Assembly: GCF_001650025.1 (NCBI RefSeq)
Contig: NZ_LVVY01000063.1
Location: forward strand, 47,100-111,099
Direction of reading: 5' to 3'
Length of the DNA stretch: 64,000 nucleotides
DNA from: Devosia elaeis
GTDB taxonomy: Bacteria; Pseudomonadota; Alphaproteobacteria; Rhizobiales; Devosiaceae
Shown here: positions 28,908-38,258 of the stretch, piece by piece
Position numbering within the stretch: the first letter of the stretch is position 1
How the letters are laid out: each line of letters begins with the position of its first letter
Notes under the pieces: generated by a model
What the model was told of the DNA's origin: nothing
Databases searched by the model: none
Seen by the model: only the letters and a program-made list of their open reading frames with translations
Program-made: the position numbers and the translations under genes

Positions 28908-30200
28908 ATGGCAGACCGCAAGCACCGCGTCATTATCGTGGGCGGCGGTTTCGGGGGGCTGGCGGCGGCAAAGGCGCTCAAGCGCGCCGATGTCGATATC
29001 GTCCTCATCGACCGGCGCAATCATCACCTGTTCCAGCCCCTGCTCTACCAGGTCGCAACCGCGGCGCTCAATCCGTCCGAGATTGCCTGGCCGATCCGCC
29101 ATCTGCTGCGCCGGCAGGACAATGTCCGCGTGCTGATGGCCACGGTCACCGGCGTGGACGCCGCAAGCCGCCAGGTGCTGCTCGAAGACGGCAGCCGCGA
29201 GCCCTATGACAGCCTCATCCTCGCCACAGGCGCCCAGCACGCCTATTTCGGCCATGACGAATGGGAGCCCTTCGCGCCCGGCCTCAAGACGGTGGAAGAC
29301 GCCACCGCCATTCGCCGCAAGCTCCTCCTGGCGCTGGAGGCCGCCGAGCGGGAAAGCGCTCCGGCGCGGCGGCGGGCGCTGCTGACCTTCGCCATTATCG
29401 GGGCCGGCCCCACCGGCGTCGAAATGGCCGGGGCGATCATCGAGCTGGGCCGCGCCAGCATCAAGGGCCAGTTCAACACCATCGACCCGCATGACCTGCG
29501 CGTCGTGCTCATCGAGGGCGGCGAGCGGGTCCTGCCCAATTTCGCGCCGGAATTGTCCGATTACACCCTCGCATCGCTCCGCCGCATGGGCGTCGAGGTC
29601 GAGCTGGGCCACATGGTGTCGGCGCTCGATGCCGATGGCGTGTCCTTCGGCGACAAGCGCATCGAGACCAAGACCATCATCTGGGCGGCCGGCGTCGCCG
29701 CCTCGCCGGTCGCCGAATGGCTCGGAATCGAGAGCGACCGGGCCGGGCGGATCAAGGTGGCGCCGGATCTCTCGGTGCCCTTCATGCCCGATATCTTCGT
29801 CATCGGCGATGTCGCCAGCATCACCCGGGAAGACGGCAAGCCCGTGCCCGGCGTGGCGCCGGCCGCCAAGCAGGCGGGCAAGCACGTGGCGCGGGTCATC
29901 ATGCGGCGGCTGGCCGGCGACGCCACGCCCCTGCCCTTCCGCTACCAGCATGCCGGCGACCTCGCCACCATCGGCAAGAGTTCGGCGGTGATCGATTTCG
30001 GCTGGCTCAAGCTCAAGGGCTGGTTCGCCTGGTGGGTCTGGGGCCTCGCCCATATCTATTTCCTGGTCGAAACGCGCACCCGCATCGTCATCACGCTGAG
30101 CTGGCTATGGATTTACCTCAGCGGCCAGCGCAGCGCCCGGCTCATCACCCATGGCATGGCGCCGGAGAGAAAGCCCCTCGAAGAGGTCGACGAAAACTAG
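28908..30200 (+). CDS. ndh: Type II NADH:quinone oxidoreductase
   Basis: A 430-residue, single-subunit, non-proton-pumping NADH dehydrogenase. FAD- and NAD-binding Rossmann motifs are GGGFGGLAAAKAL (residue ~12) and IGAGPTGVEMAGA (~165). RRNHHLFQPLLYQVAT and the late GDVAS block are characteristic of NDH-2. C-terminal helices (WFAWWVWGLAHIYFLVE) give membrane attachment. It ends in TAG that overlaps the CTA stop of the convergent transporter gene by four bases. Confidence 0.92.
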   Translation: MADRKHRVIIVGGGFGGLAAAKALKRADVDIVLIDRRNHHLFQPLLYQVATAALNPSEIAWPIRHLLRRQDNVRVLMATVTGVDAASRQVLLEDGSREPYDSLILATGAQHAYFGHDEWEPFAPGLKTVEDATAIRRKLLLALEAAERESAPARRRALLTFAIIGAGPTGVEMAGAIIELGRASIKGQFNTIDPHDLRVVLIEGGERVLPNFAPELSDYTLASLRRMGVEVELGHMVSALDADGVSFGDKRIETKTIIWAAGVAASPVAEWLGIESDRAGRIKVAPDLSVPFMPDIFVIGDVASITREDGKPVPGVAPAAKQAGKHVARVIMRRLAGDATPLPFRYQHAGDLATIGKSSAVIDFGWLKLKGWFAWWVWGLAHIYFLVETRTRIVITLSWLWIYLSGQRSARLITHGMAPERKPLEEVDEN

Positions 30201-31111
30201 GTCTCGGTGTCGAGCGCGGTGACGCGCTTGGCCAATTGCCGCTCGCGCAGCCAGATATAGAGCCCGCTCATGACGATGATCGCCACGCCCAGCACGAACC
30301 ATTCGTCGGGCGGCTGGTTGAAGATCAGCCAACTGGCGATGGAGAGATAGACCAGGCTCAGATAGCTGAACGGGGCCAGCGTGGCAGGCGTGGCGAAGCG
30401 ATGCGCCACCGAATTGAGGAAATGCCCGCCCAGCCCCGCCGCCCCCATGATGAAGAAGGCCACCCAGGAGATCGGCTGGCTGGGCCAGGTCCAGTCGGTG
30501 AAGGCCACCGGCAGCAGCAGGATGATCGGCATGGCGCCGGCATAGAATTGCTGGGTCTGGGCGCTGTCCACCCCGGCCAGCTTGCGCGTCAGGATGGAGA
30601 ACAGCGCCAGGAAGACGGCGCAGCCCAGGCTGAGCAGGGCCGCCGGCTGGAAGGCTTCCGAACCCGGCCGCACGATGATCAGGATACCGCAGAAGCCCAC
30701 GGCGATGGCCAGCCAGCGCCGCCAGCCCACCGCCTCGCCCAGCAGCGGCCCGGACAGGGCGCAGATGATCAGCGGCGAGGTGAACTGGATGGCGCTGGTC
30801 ACCGTCAGCGGCAGATAGCGCATGGCCAGGAAATTGAGCCCCGTGGTGATCAGCAGGCAGGTGCCGCGCAGGATTTCCAGCTTGAGATTGTTGCTGACGA
30901 AGAGCTGCCGGCCGCTCACCGGCAGAAACAGGAGCAGCAACAGCAGAAAGTGCATGCCATAGCGCATGAACACGATCTCGGTCGTCGGCAGGCCCTCCAC
31001 CGACAGCCATTTCGCCGACACGTCCAGCACCAGCAACACAAGCTGGGACATCAGCACCAGCAGGATGCCGAAATTGGCCCGGCTTTCGATGGGAGAAACG
31101 ACGCTAGCCAT
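30197..31111 (-). CDS. DMT-superfamily (EamA) transporter
   Basis: A 304-residue inner-membrane protein with ten hydrophobic helices arranged as two EamA repeats; the second begins near FQPAALLSLGCAVFLALFS. The family exports amino acids, drugs or metabolites, but substrates cannot be predicted from sequence. The gene shares its stop with the convergent NADH dehydrogenase gene. The region up to the mannosidase gene (31112-31246) holds nothing obvious. Confidence 0.9.
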   Translation of the reverse strand: MASVVSPIESRANFGILLVLMSQLVLLVLDVSAKWLSVEGLPTTEIVFMRYGMHFLLLLLLFLPVSGRQLFVSNNLKLEILRGTCLLITTGLNFLAMRYLPLTVTSAIQFTSPLIICALSGPLLGEAVGWRRWLAIAVGFCGILIIVRPGSEAFQPAALLSLGCAVFLALFSILTRKLAGVDSAQTQQFYAGAMPIILLLPVAFTDWTWPSQPISWVAFFIMGAAGLGGHFLNSVAHRFATPATLAPFSYLSLVYLSIASWLIFNQPPDEWFVLGVAIIVMSGLYIWLRERQLAKRVTALDTET

Positions 31112-31246
31112 GGGCCAACGGCAAAGGCAGGAAAAACGGAGACATTACGGATCCAGACGCCGCGCGAACAGCGGCCCGGACAGGGTCGAAGATCGCCCGC
31201 GGGAAGTCAAGCTTGTATGGAAGCTGAAATTCCCGCGGGCGCGGGA

Positions 31247-33721
31247 TCAGAATGTCTGGGCCAGGTGCCGCACCTGCAGCGATCCGGCCAGGTCTGCCGA
31301 GGTGACGCTCGCCCCATGGCGCGGATGGAAGACCAGCTCCACCGGGCGCCCGGGCAATAGCGTCAGCGCATTGTCGGAGAAATAGCCCGGCCGGTCGACG
31401 CTGGCCGTGGCGAAGAAGGCCGGCCGGTCCGCTTCCAGCGTCAGCACCGCCTGCCCGTCCCGGTCGCTCCAGCGCGCCGCCACATTGGCGGGCACCAGGT
31501 CATAGGCCTTGTAGGGCTTGGGGAAATAATCGTTCTCGCCCAGCGCCCGGCCCCCGGCATCCGTCCAGGCGAAGAACAGGAATTCGTCGGCGGCCAGCCC
31601 TGCCATGGGCAAGGTGGTGACCGCGATGGCCGCATCGGCGCCGATGGCGCTGTTGCCGGAGAAGACGACACGGCTTTCCCCGGTGACCTTCACCGCCCGG
31701 ACCTCGAGCCCGATCGATACCGGGCGGCCCGTGTCATTGATGGCCTTGAGCGCGATTTCACTGCTGTCGCCATTGGGCACGGCCACGACATTGACGAGAT
31801 TGTAGAAGCGCCGCGCCATATAGTGCATCAGCTTCCACTGCCCGCCATAATCCAGGCTCGACCAGCTCGCCACCGGCCAGATATCGTTGATCTGCCAATA
31901 GAGCGTGCCCATGCAGCGCGGCTTGGTGGAGCGCCAATATTCGATGGCGGTCTTGATGGCCAGGCCCTGCTGGATCTGGCTCAGGAACACCATCTGGTCG
32001 AAATCGCGCGGGAAGCGGAAATAGCGCGTCATCGTCTCGATGATGCGGGCATTGCCGCCATTGTTGCGCTGGTGGTTCTCCATCACCGGCGAAGAGGGGT
32101 TGCGATCCTCGGGCTGGGCGAAGGTCTCGATGACATTCATCGAGGTGAAGGACTGGAAGCCGAATTCGCTGGCAAAGCGCGGATTGATGGAGCGATAGGC
32201 ATCGAAGCTCTTGGCCGAGTGCCACACATCCCAGTAATGCAGGTCGCCGCGCGTATCGGAATGCCAGCCATCGGAGAAATCGAGATAGCCCAGCGAGGGC
32301 GAGGAGGGCCAGAAGCGCTGCGCCGGGTCCTCGTCCTCGACGATGCGATGCAGCAGGGAATTGAGCCGGTCGTAATTGGCCAGGTATCGGCCCGGATCGG
32401 CCTTGGTCTCAGGATACCAGTTGAGCGAGCCGATCACTTCGTTGTCGCCGCACCACAGCGCGATGGAGGCATGATGGCTCAGCCGGCGCACCTGCTGGGT
32501 GATTTCCAGCGCCACGCTGTCGAGGAATTCGCGATTGGATGGATAGCTCATGCACGAGAACATGAAATCGTGCCAGATGAGGATGCCGAGCTCGTCGCAA
32601 AGATCATAGAACCAGTCCGGCTCATATTGCCCGCCGCCCCAGATGCGCAGCATGTTCATGTTGGCGGCCCTGGCGCTTTCCAGCAGGTCGCGGATGACGG
32701 CGGGCGTCACCCGGCTCGGAATGGCGTCGGCGGGAATCCAGTTGGCGCCCATCATGGTGATGTCGCGGCCATTGACCCGGCACTTGAACGAATGGTCGAT
32801 CTCGTCCTTCTCGATCACCCAAGCCAGATCGCGCAGCCCGATCTTGCGCGTTGTCAGCTCGCCTTCGAGGTCGGTCACCAGCTCATAGAGCGGCTGCGCG
32901 CCCTGCCCCGCCGGCCACCAGATTTTCGGGTTCCGGATGGTGACCTTATGGATGAAGACGTTTTCGCCCTTCTCGACCACCACTTTGTCGGTGATCACCT
33001 GCCCGTCGATCCTGTGCTCCAGTTCCACCTCGCCCTGGGCGAAGGCGAAAAGTCGGGTCTTTATCGAGAGTTCGACTGCGTTCTCGCCGTGCACCTGGTC
33101 CACCTGCACGCTGTCCTGCCGCGCGAGCCGGGCCTTGCGCAGGCTCATCGTGCCATAGATGCCGATGGGCATGGTGCAGATGCCCCAGTCCCAGCCGGCA
33201 TGGCAGGCGGCCTTGCGGATGAAGTTCATATGAATGCCCTTCAGCCCGTTGGTCTGGTAATTGTAGGTGAAGGGGATCGGGAAGGGATGCGCGTCGGCGC
33301 GGGCCTTGGCCACGTCCGGGGCGATGGCGAATTCGATGCGCAGCCGGTTCTCGCCGGCATGCACCTTGCCGGTCACGTCGATATCGTTGCGCACGAAACT
33401 GTTATCTGTGCGCGCCACTTCCGCGCCATTGAGGAAGATGGTGGCGATGCAATCGACCTCGGCCAGGGTCAGGGTCAGGTAGCCGTCGATATCGGCCGGC
33501 GTGGCCAGGAAGCTGCGCTCCATCACCCAGGCGGTTTCGTTGACCCACATCACCTCTTTCTCGTTCTCGCCGAAATAGGGATCGGGGATCAGTCCGGCCT
33601 CGAGCAGCGCGTAATGCACGTCGCCCGGCAGGTTTATGCTGGTCGTAATGTCGCGGCTGGGCGCGGTCAGGCTGAACGGACCGCCCAAGTCGAGGGCGGA
33701 ATTACGGGCGACGATGGCCAT
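31247..33721 (-). CDS. Beta-mannosidase (glycoside hydrolase family 2)
   Basis: An 824-residue, signal-less enzyme. It has an N-terminal sugar-binding jelly-roll, an immunoglobulin-like domain and a TIM barrel of the GH2 type. The general acid/base Glu lies in LWCGDNEV and the nucleophile Glu in RFASEFGFQS, both in GH2 beta-mannosidase contexts. The start at 33721 has GGAGG four bases upstream; the frame is open another 43 codons without similarity. It likely degrades beta-mannosides in the cytoplasm. A LacI-type operator lies in its upstream gap. Confidence 0.93.
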   Translation of the reverse strand: MAIVARNSALDLGGPFSLTAPSRDITTSINLPGDVHYALLEAGLIPDPYFGENEKEVMWVNETAWVMERSFLATPADIDGYLTLTLAEVDCIATIFLNGAEVARTDNSFVRNDIDVTGKVHAGENRLRIEFAIAPDVAKARADAHPFPIPFTYNYQTNGLKGIHMNFIRKAACHAGWDWGICTMPIGIYGTMSLRKARLARQDSVQVDQVHGENAVELSIKTRLFAFAQGEVELEHRIDGQVITDKVVVEKGENVFIHKVTIRNPKIWWPAGQGAQPLYELVTDLEGELTTRKIGLRDLAWVIEKDEIDHSFKCRVNGRDITMMGANWIPADAIPSRVTPAVIRDLLESARAANMNMLRIWGGGQYEPDWFYDLCDELGILIWHDFMFSCMSYPSNREFLDSVALEITQQVRRLSHHASIALWCGDNEVIGSLNWYPETKADPGRYLANYDRLNSLLHRIVEDEDPAQRFWPSSPSLGYLDFSDGWHSDTRGDLHYWDVWHSAKSFDAYRSINPRFASEFGFQSFTSMNVIETFAQPEDRNPSSPVMENHQRNNGGNARIIETMTRYFRFPRDFDQMVFLSQIQQGLAIKTAIEYWRSTKPRCMGTLYWQINDIWPVASWSSLDYGGQWKLMHYMARRFYNLVNVVAVPNGDSSEIALKAINDTGRPVSIGLEVRAVKVTGESRVVFSGNSAIGADAAIAVTTLPMAGLAADEFLFFAWTDAGGRALGENDYFPKPYKAYDLVPANVAARWSDRDGQAVLTLEADRPAFFATASVDRPGYFSDNALTLLPGRPVELVFHPRHGASVTSADLAGSLQVRHLAQTF

Positions 33722-33875
33722 GTGTCCTCCAGGGCCGGCAGGACGGCAAGACAAGTCCGAGCGCCGGCGAAATCGATTTCGATGCCCTTTTAGCGGGAAG
33801 GCGGCACGCTTCCAATGGGCAAGAGCGTGCTTTCGGCACCGCCCATGCAAGCCCGGTCCGGGCAGCCGCCCACCG

Positions 33876-33885
33876 AAAACGTTTT
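33876..33885. promoter_or_regulatory. LacI-family-like operator
   Basis: AAAACGTTTT is a perfect palindrome with the central CG typical of LacI/GalR operators. It lies in the 207-base gap between the divergent beta-mannosidase and GGDEF-EAL genes. Sugar control of the mannosidase is the natural reading. No LacI gene is in this window. Confidence 0.4.
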
Positions 33886-33928
33886 ACGATTCTATTAGTG
33901 TATTTCCCCGTACCGTCGCGCCGGGGGG

Positions 33929-35908
33929 ATGAGCAACATGTTAGTGTTCCGGTACATACGCGACGCATTTACCGATCCACCGGATATTCCGGAGCTGACA
34001 CTGGCCCAATGGCGGGCGCTGGGCCGGCAGGTGCCGCTGCTCTACGCCATGCTGGTCAGCAATTCGCTCATCGTGGCCTGGACGCATTTCAGCGTCGCCC
34101 CCATCGAGCTCACCCTCTATGTCCCCGTCATTCTCACCGTGCTGTGCGTGGTCCGCACCGGGATGTGGTGGCGCAATCGCGACCTGGCCATTTCCGCCGA
34201 CAAGGCCCGGCGGAGCCTGATGACGATGATCTGGGTCAGCACGGCCATGGCGATCGGCTTTGCCGCCTGGAGCCTCAGCCTCTTTCCCTATGGCGATGCC
34301 TATCAGCAATCGCAGATCGCCTTCTATATGGGCATCACCACCATAGGCTGCATGTTCTGCCTCATGCATGTGCGCGCCGCCGCCCTCATGGTCGGCATCT
34401 GCGTTCTCGTGCCCTTCACGATCTTTTTCGCTGCTTCGGGCCAGGCCACCTTCGTCGCCATTGCCATCAACATGGTCATGGTCATCGTCGCGCTGCTGAT
34501 CATCCTGCTCAACAACAACAACGATTTCGCCGCACTGGTCAGCTCGCGCAATGCGGTGGCGCAACGCCAGGTCGAGACCCAGCGCCTCCTGGACGAAAAC
34601 CATCGCCTCGCCAATCTCGACAGCCTGACCGGCCTGCCCAATCGGCGCAGTTTCGACCGCCACCTGGCCGCTGCCCTGCGCGAGGCCGATTTGCGCAATG
34701 GCGCCGTCGCCGTCGGCCGGCTCGATTTCGACGGCTTCAAGTCGGTCAACCAGATCTTCGGGCAATTGACCGGAGACCGCGTGCTGATCGAAGCGGCCCG
34801 CCGCATCGAAAGCCTGCGCCGGCCCGATACCGTCGTGGCCCGCCTCGACAGCAACAGTTTCGCGCTGATCGTCCAGGGCCCGGTCGACGATGCCTTCATG
34901 GCGCGATGCGGCGAGACGCTGTGCGATGCCATGCGCCAGCCTTTCGACATGCCCAGCGGCCCCATCCGGCTCTCCGCCTCCGCCGGCTTTGCCGCCTCGC
35001 GTCCCGGCGACAGCGCCCATAGCCTTTATGACCGCGCCGATTACGCCACCTCCGCCGCCAAGCGCGAGGCGCGCGGCCGGGCGGTGGTGTTTTCCGAGCG
35101 CCATGCCAGCGAGATCACCAGGGTGCGCCGCATGGAGCATCTGCTGCACACCGCGCGCCTTGAGGACGAGATCTATATCCTGGTGCAGCCGCAATTCGAC
35201 GTCACCCTGGGGGCCACGACCGGGTTCGAGGTGCTGGCCCGCTGGCGCAGCCCGGTGCTGGGCGAAGTCTCCCCGGGCGAATTCATTCCCATGGCCGAGC
35301 GCACCGGCCAGATCAGCAAGATCACCCGGATCGTGCTGCGCCAGGCCCTGGCGCTGGGGGCCCTGCTGCCGCCGCGCCTGCGGCTCTCGGTCAATCTGTC
35401 CGCCCACGATATCGGCTCGCCCACGGCCATCGAGCAGATCGTCGCTCTGGTCGGGTCGCATGGCAAATCCTGCCGCGTCGATTTCGAGATCACCGAAACC
35501 GCCGTCATGCGCGACCTGGACCAGGCCAATCAATCCCTGCTCGCGCTGCTGGGCCTGGGCGCCCGCATCGCGCTGGACGATTTCGGCACCGGCCATTCCA
35601 GTCTTACCCATGTGCAGAAGCTGCCGCTGCACCGCATCAAGATCGACCGGTCCTTCGTGATGGAGGTCACCAGCGATCCGGCCAGCCGCGCCATCGTCAA
35701 GACCATGGTGGACCTCTGCCGCAACCTGGGCATTTCCTGCGTGTTCGAGGGCATCGAAACCGAGGAGCAATTGGAAGCCCTGGTCTCGCTGGGCGGCAGG
35801 ATCATGCAGGGCTATCTCTTCGGCCGCCCCATGCTGCCCGAGGACATGGACGAATACCTCGCCCGCGAAGCCAGCCTGCAACGCCTGGAAACCCGCGCGG
35901 TGAGCTAA
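33929..35908 (+). CDS. GGDEF-EAL cyclic-di-GMP protein with membrane sensor
   Basis: A 659-residue protein. Residues ~35-205 hold about five membrane helices, then a GGDEF domain (residues ~220-390) whose signature is DSNSF instead of GGDEF. An intact-looking EAL domain follows (~400-650): FEVLARW at the EAL site, SVNLSAHDI, ITETAV, DDFGTGHSSL, KIDRSFV, EGIETEEQ and QGYLFGRP. It should therefore degrade rather than make cyclic-di-GMP, with the GGDEF part acting structurally or as a GTP sensor. It is divergent from the mannosidase gene. Confidence 0.93.
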   Translation: MSNMLVFRYIRDAFTDPPDIPELTLAQWRALGRQVPLLYAMLVSNSLIVAWTHFSVAPIELTLYVPVILTVLCVVRTGMWWRNRDLAISADKARRSLMTMIWVSTAMAIGFAAWSLSLFPYGDAYQQSQIAFYMGITTIGCMFCLMHVRAAALMVGICVLVPFTIFFAASGQATFVAIAINMVMVIVALLIILLNNNNDFAALVSSRNAVAQRQVETQRLLDENHRLANLDSLTGLPNRRSFDRHLAAALREADLRNGAVAVGRLDFDGFKSVNQIFGQLTGDRVLIEAARRIESLRRPDTVVARLDSNSFALIVQGPVDDAFMARCGETLCDAMRQPFDMPSGPIRLSASAGFAASRPGDSAHSLYDRADYATSAAKREARGRAVVFSERHASEITRVRRMEHLLHTARLEDEIYILVQPQFDVTLGATTGFEVLARWRSPVLGEVSPGEFIPMAERTGQISKITRIVLRQALALGALLPPRLRLSVNLSAHDIGSPTAIEQIVALVGSHGKSCRVDFEITETAVMRDLDQANQSLLALLGLGARIALDDFGTGHSSLTHVQKLPLHRIKIDRSFVMEVTSDPASRAIVKTMVDLCRNLGISCVFEGIETEEQLEALVSLGGRIMQGYLFGRPMLPEDMDEYLAREASLQRLETRAVS

Positions 35909-35926
35909 AACCCACCGCTCGTCACT

Positions 35927-35943
35927 CTCGGGCTTGACCCGAG
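35927..35943. repeat. Short palindromic repeat, copy 1
   Basis: CTCGGGCTTGACCCGAG, with 6-base arms and a CTTGA loop. The same sequence with the same flank (GGGCTCTT) occurs at 40480-40504, so it is a dispersed repeat. Confidence 0.7.
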
Positions 35944-35970
35944 GGCTCTTGCCTCGCCCATGAAGGCAAA

Positions 35971-36000
35971 CAAAAGGGGGCGGATTTATCATCCGCCCCC
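35971..36000 (-). terminator. Terminator after the ABC exporter gene
   Basis: Perfect 10-bp stem (35976-35985 with 35991-36000) with a 5-base loop, followed on the minus strand by TTTTGTTT. It sits four bases after the ABC gene's stop. Confidence 0.88.
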
Positions 36001-36004
36001 CTGA

Positions 36005-37861
36005 TCATTGCGCCGCGTCCAGGTCGAGGAAGCCGCCCGACTGGCGCTCCCACAGCATGGCGTAATGGCCGCCGGAGGCGAGGAGCTGGGCATGGGTGCC
36101 CTCCTCCACGATCCGGCCCTTTTCCAGCACCACCAGCCGATCCATGGCCGCGATGGTGGAGAGGCGATGGGCGATGGCGATCACCGTCTTGCCGGCCATC
36201 AATTGCGTCAATTGCTCCTGAATAGCCGCCTCGACCTCGGAATCGAGCGCCGAGGTGGCTTCGTCCAGCACCAGGATCGGCGCATTCTTGAGCAGGACCC
36301 GGGCGATGGCGACGCGCTGCCGCTGCCCGCCCGAGAGCTTCACCCCGCGTTCGCCGACATGGGCGTCGTAGCCCTTGCGGCCCTGCGGATCGGAAAGGCT
36401 CATGATGACGTCATGCACATTGGCCTGTTCGGCGGCGCGGATCATCTCCGCGTCGCTCGCGTCGTGGCGGCCATATTTGAGGTTCTCCCGCACCGAGCGA
36501 TGCAGCAGGGATGTATCCTGGCTCACGAGCCCGATGGCGCCCCGCAGGCTTTCCTGCGTCACCCCGCGCACGTCCTTGCCATCGATGCGGATCGCGCCGT
36601 CCTGCACGTCGAACATGCGCAGGGCCAGGTTCACCAGCGTCGACTTGCCCGAACCCGAACGCCCCACGAGCCCGATCTTCTCCCCCGGCGCCACTTTGAG
36701 GCTGAAGCCGTCGATGACCGAGCCTTCCTTGCCGCGCCAGTAGTTGAAGCTGACATTGTCATAGACCAGCTCGCCCGCCGTCACCGCCAGCGGCCTGGCC
36801 TCGGGCGCGTCCAGCATGGTCAGGGGCTGGGCGATGGTGTCCATCGAATCCCGCGTCGTGCCGATCTGGCGGAAGATGTTGGAGCCGATTTCCAGGATCC
36901 AGCCGCTCATGTTCATGATCTGGAGCGCGAAGGGAATGGCCGTGGCCACCGCCGCCGCGCTGAGCACGCCATCGTTCCAGCCGGCCAGGGCCAGCCAGGT
37001 GACGGATACGACCAGCCCCGCATTCAGCAGGAACAGGATGGACCACATATAGGTGAAGACCCGCATCAATTTGCGGAACTCCACCGCGTGATCCATCACG
37101 CTGTCGGCGACATATTTGTCCTCGTGCCCGCCGGTGGCGAAGGTCTTGAGCGTCTGGATATTGGTGTAGCTGTCCACGATCCGCCCCGTCATCACCGACT
37201 TGGCTTCCGAGAGCGTTTCGGAATAGCGGGCGATGAGCGGCATGGTGATGGTGAACAGGATCGCATAGAGCAGCATCCACACCCCGATCGGCACCAGCAG
37301 CACCGGATCGAGCCCCGCCAGCACGATGATCGCCACGATCACGAAGACCAGGGCATACCAGGCCGCGTCGATGGTCAGGTTCACCCCGATCTCGATGGCC
37401 TCGCCGGCCTGGATGATCTTGTTGGCGATGCGCCCGGCAAAGTCGTTCTGGAAGAAGGTCCAGCTCTGGCGGATGACATGCCAATGGCTCTGCCAGCGGA
37501 TCAGGTCCACCAGGTTGGGCACGATGGCGTGGTTGCGGATCATCGTATCCATGAGGAAGGCCGCTGGCCGCACCAGCACGACGACGACAATCATCCAGAG
37601 CAGGGTCTGGCCGTGCTGGTCAAAGATGTCGCCGGGATTGGTTGTCGCCAGCATGCCCACGATCAACCCGACGAAAACGGGCATCAGCGCATCGGCGACC
37701 GAGCCGATGGCCACCAGCACGATGCGGAACCAGAACGCGGCGCGGAACTGGCCGACGAAGTAGGAAACGAAAGCTTTGAGGCCCATGGGCGGCTGGCGGT
37801 TCTCGGCCAGGGCCACGGGCGAATAGAGGTTGTCGAAATAGGAGACGACGCGGTTGAACAT
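36005..37861 (-). CDS. ABC exporter half-transporter (second of a pair)
   Basis: A 618-residue fused permease-ATPase of the exporter class. Six membrane helices span about residues 40-330. The ATPase has Walker A GRSGSGKST, signature LSGGQRQRVAIARVLL, and Walker B PILVLDEATSALD. It is clearly paralogous to the gene at 38259-40109; the pair probably forms a heterodimeric exporter for lipids or multiple drugs. It is downstream of a 29-codon ORF and palindromic repeats that separate it from its partner. Confidence 0.94.
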   Translation of the reverse strand: MFNRVVSYFDNLYSPVALAENRQPPMGLKAFVSYFVGQFRAAFWFRIVLVAIGSVADALMPVFVGLIVGMLATTNPGDIFDQHGQTLLWMIVVVVLVRPAAFLMDTMIRNHAIVPNLVDLIRWQSHWHVIRQSWTFFQNDFAGRIANKIIQAGEAIEIGVNLTIDAAWYALVFVIVAIIVLAGLDPVLLVPIGVWMLLYAILFTITMPLIARYSETLSEAKSVMTGRIVDSYTNIQTLKTFATGGHEDKYVADSVMDHAVEFRKLMRVFTYMWSILFLLNAGLVVSVTWLALAGWNDGVLSAAAVATAIPFALQIMNMSGWILEIGSNIFRQIGTTRDSMDTIAQPLTMLDAPEARPLAVTAGELVYDNVSFNYWRGKEGSVIDGFSLKVAPGEKIGLVGRSGSGKSTLVNLALRMFDVQDGAIRIDGKDVRGVTQESLRGAIGLVSQDTSLLHRSVRENLKYGRHDASDAEMIRAAEQANVHDVIMSLSDPQGRKGYDAHVGERGVKLSGGQRQRVAIARVLLKNAPILVLDEATSALDSEVEAAIQEQLTQLMAGKTVIAIAHRLSTIAAMDRLVVLEKGRIVEEGTHAQLLASGGHYAMLWERQSGGFLDLDAAQ

Positions 37862-37911
37862 TTTCAGTGCTCTTATTGTGAGCCGCGCCTGACGCTTTGG
37901 GTGAAAGGCGG

Positions 37912-38001
37912 TCAGGTTCGGTGACGATCGATGGGTTTGCTTGGCAGGCCGGCATGCGCACCGGGATTGGATCGGTCCATGATCTTGATGATGTCACCCA
38001 T
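37912..38001 (-). CDS. Putative 29-residue small protein between the ABC genes
   Basis: An ORF with a near-ideal AAAGGAGAA ribosome-binding site five bases before its ATG. The peptide begins MGDIIKIMDRSNPG and ends in a basic PIDRHRT stretch, with no membrane helix. It lies 50 bases upstream of the second exporter gene. It might be a small partner, a leader peptide, or a chance ORF. The ribosome-binding site is the strongest in the region, which is the reason for listing it. I know no homologue. Confidence 0.45.
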   Translation of the reverse strand: MGDIIKIMDRSNPGAHAGLPSKPIDRHRT

Positions 38002-38038
38002 CTGGGTTCTCCTTTGGTTTGAATTCCGCCGCCCTCCC

Positions 38039-38249
38039 TTCTCCCCTTGCGGGAGAAGGTGGATCGGCCGCAGGCCGAGACGGATGAGGGGTTTCTCACC
38101 ACGATCCCGGTATTCGTCTATCCCGCCATTCGAGCATAGCTCTCATGGCTTTCTCGCCTCCAATCGCTCCACAGGAGCGATTGGCCCGTGGGGCCGGCTC
38201 GAAACCCCTCACCCGACGCTACGCGTCGACCTCTCCCCCAAGGGAGAGG
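38039..38249. repeat. Mosaic of palindromic repeats between the ABC genes
   Basis: At least three perfect hairpins: TTCTCCC/GGGAGAA at 38039-38057, a 10-bp stem with a 3-base loop at 38161-38183, and CCTCTCCC/GGGAGAGG at 38230-38249. An outer 10-base pair GAGGGGTTTC (38086-38095) and its complement (38201-38210) encloses the second. The forms match rhizobial intergenic repeats. Apart from these and the 29-codon ORF, the gap 37862-38258 holds nothing. Confidence 0.75.
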
Positions 38250-38258
38250 TAAACAAGA

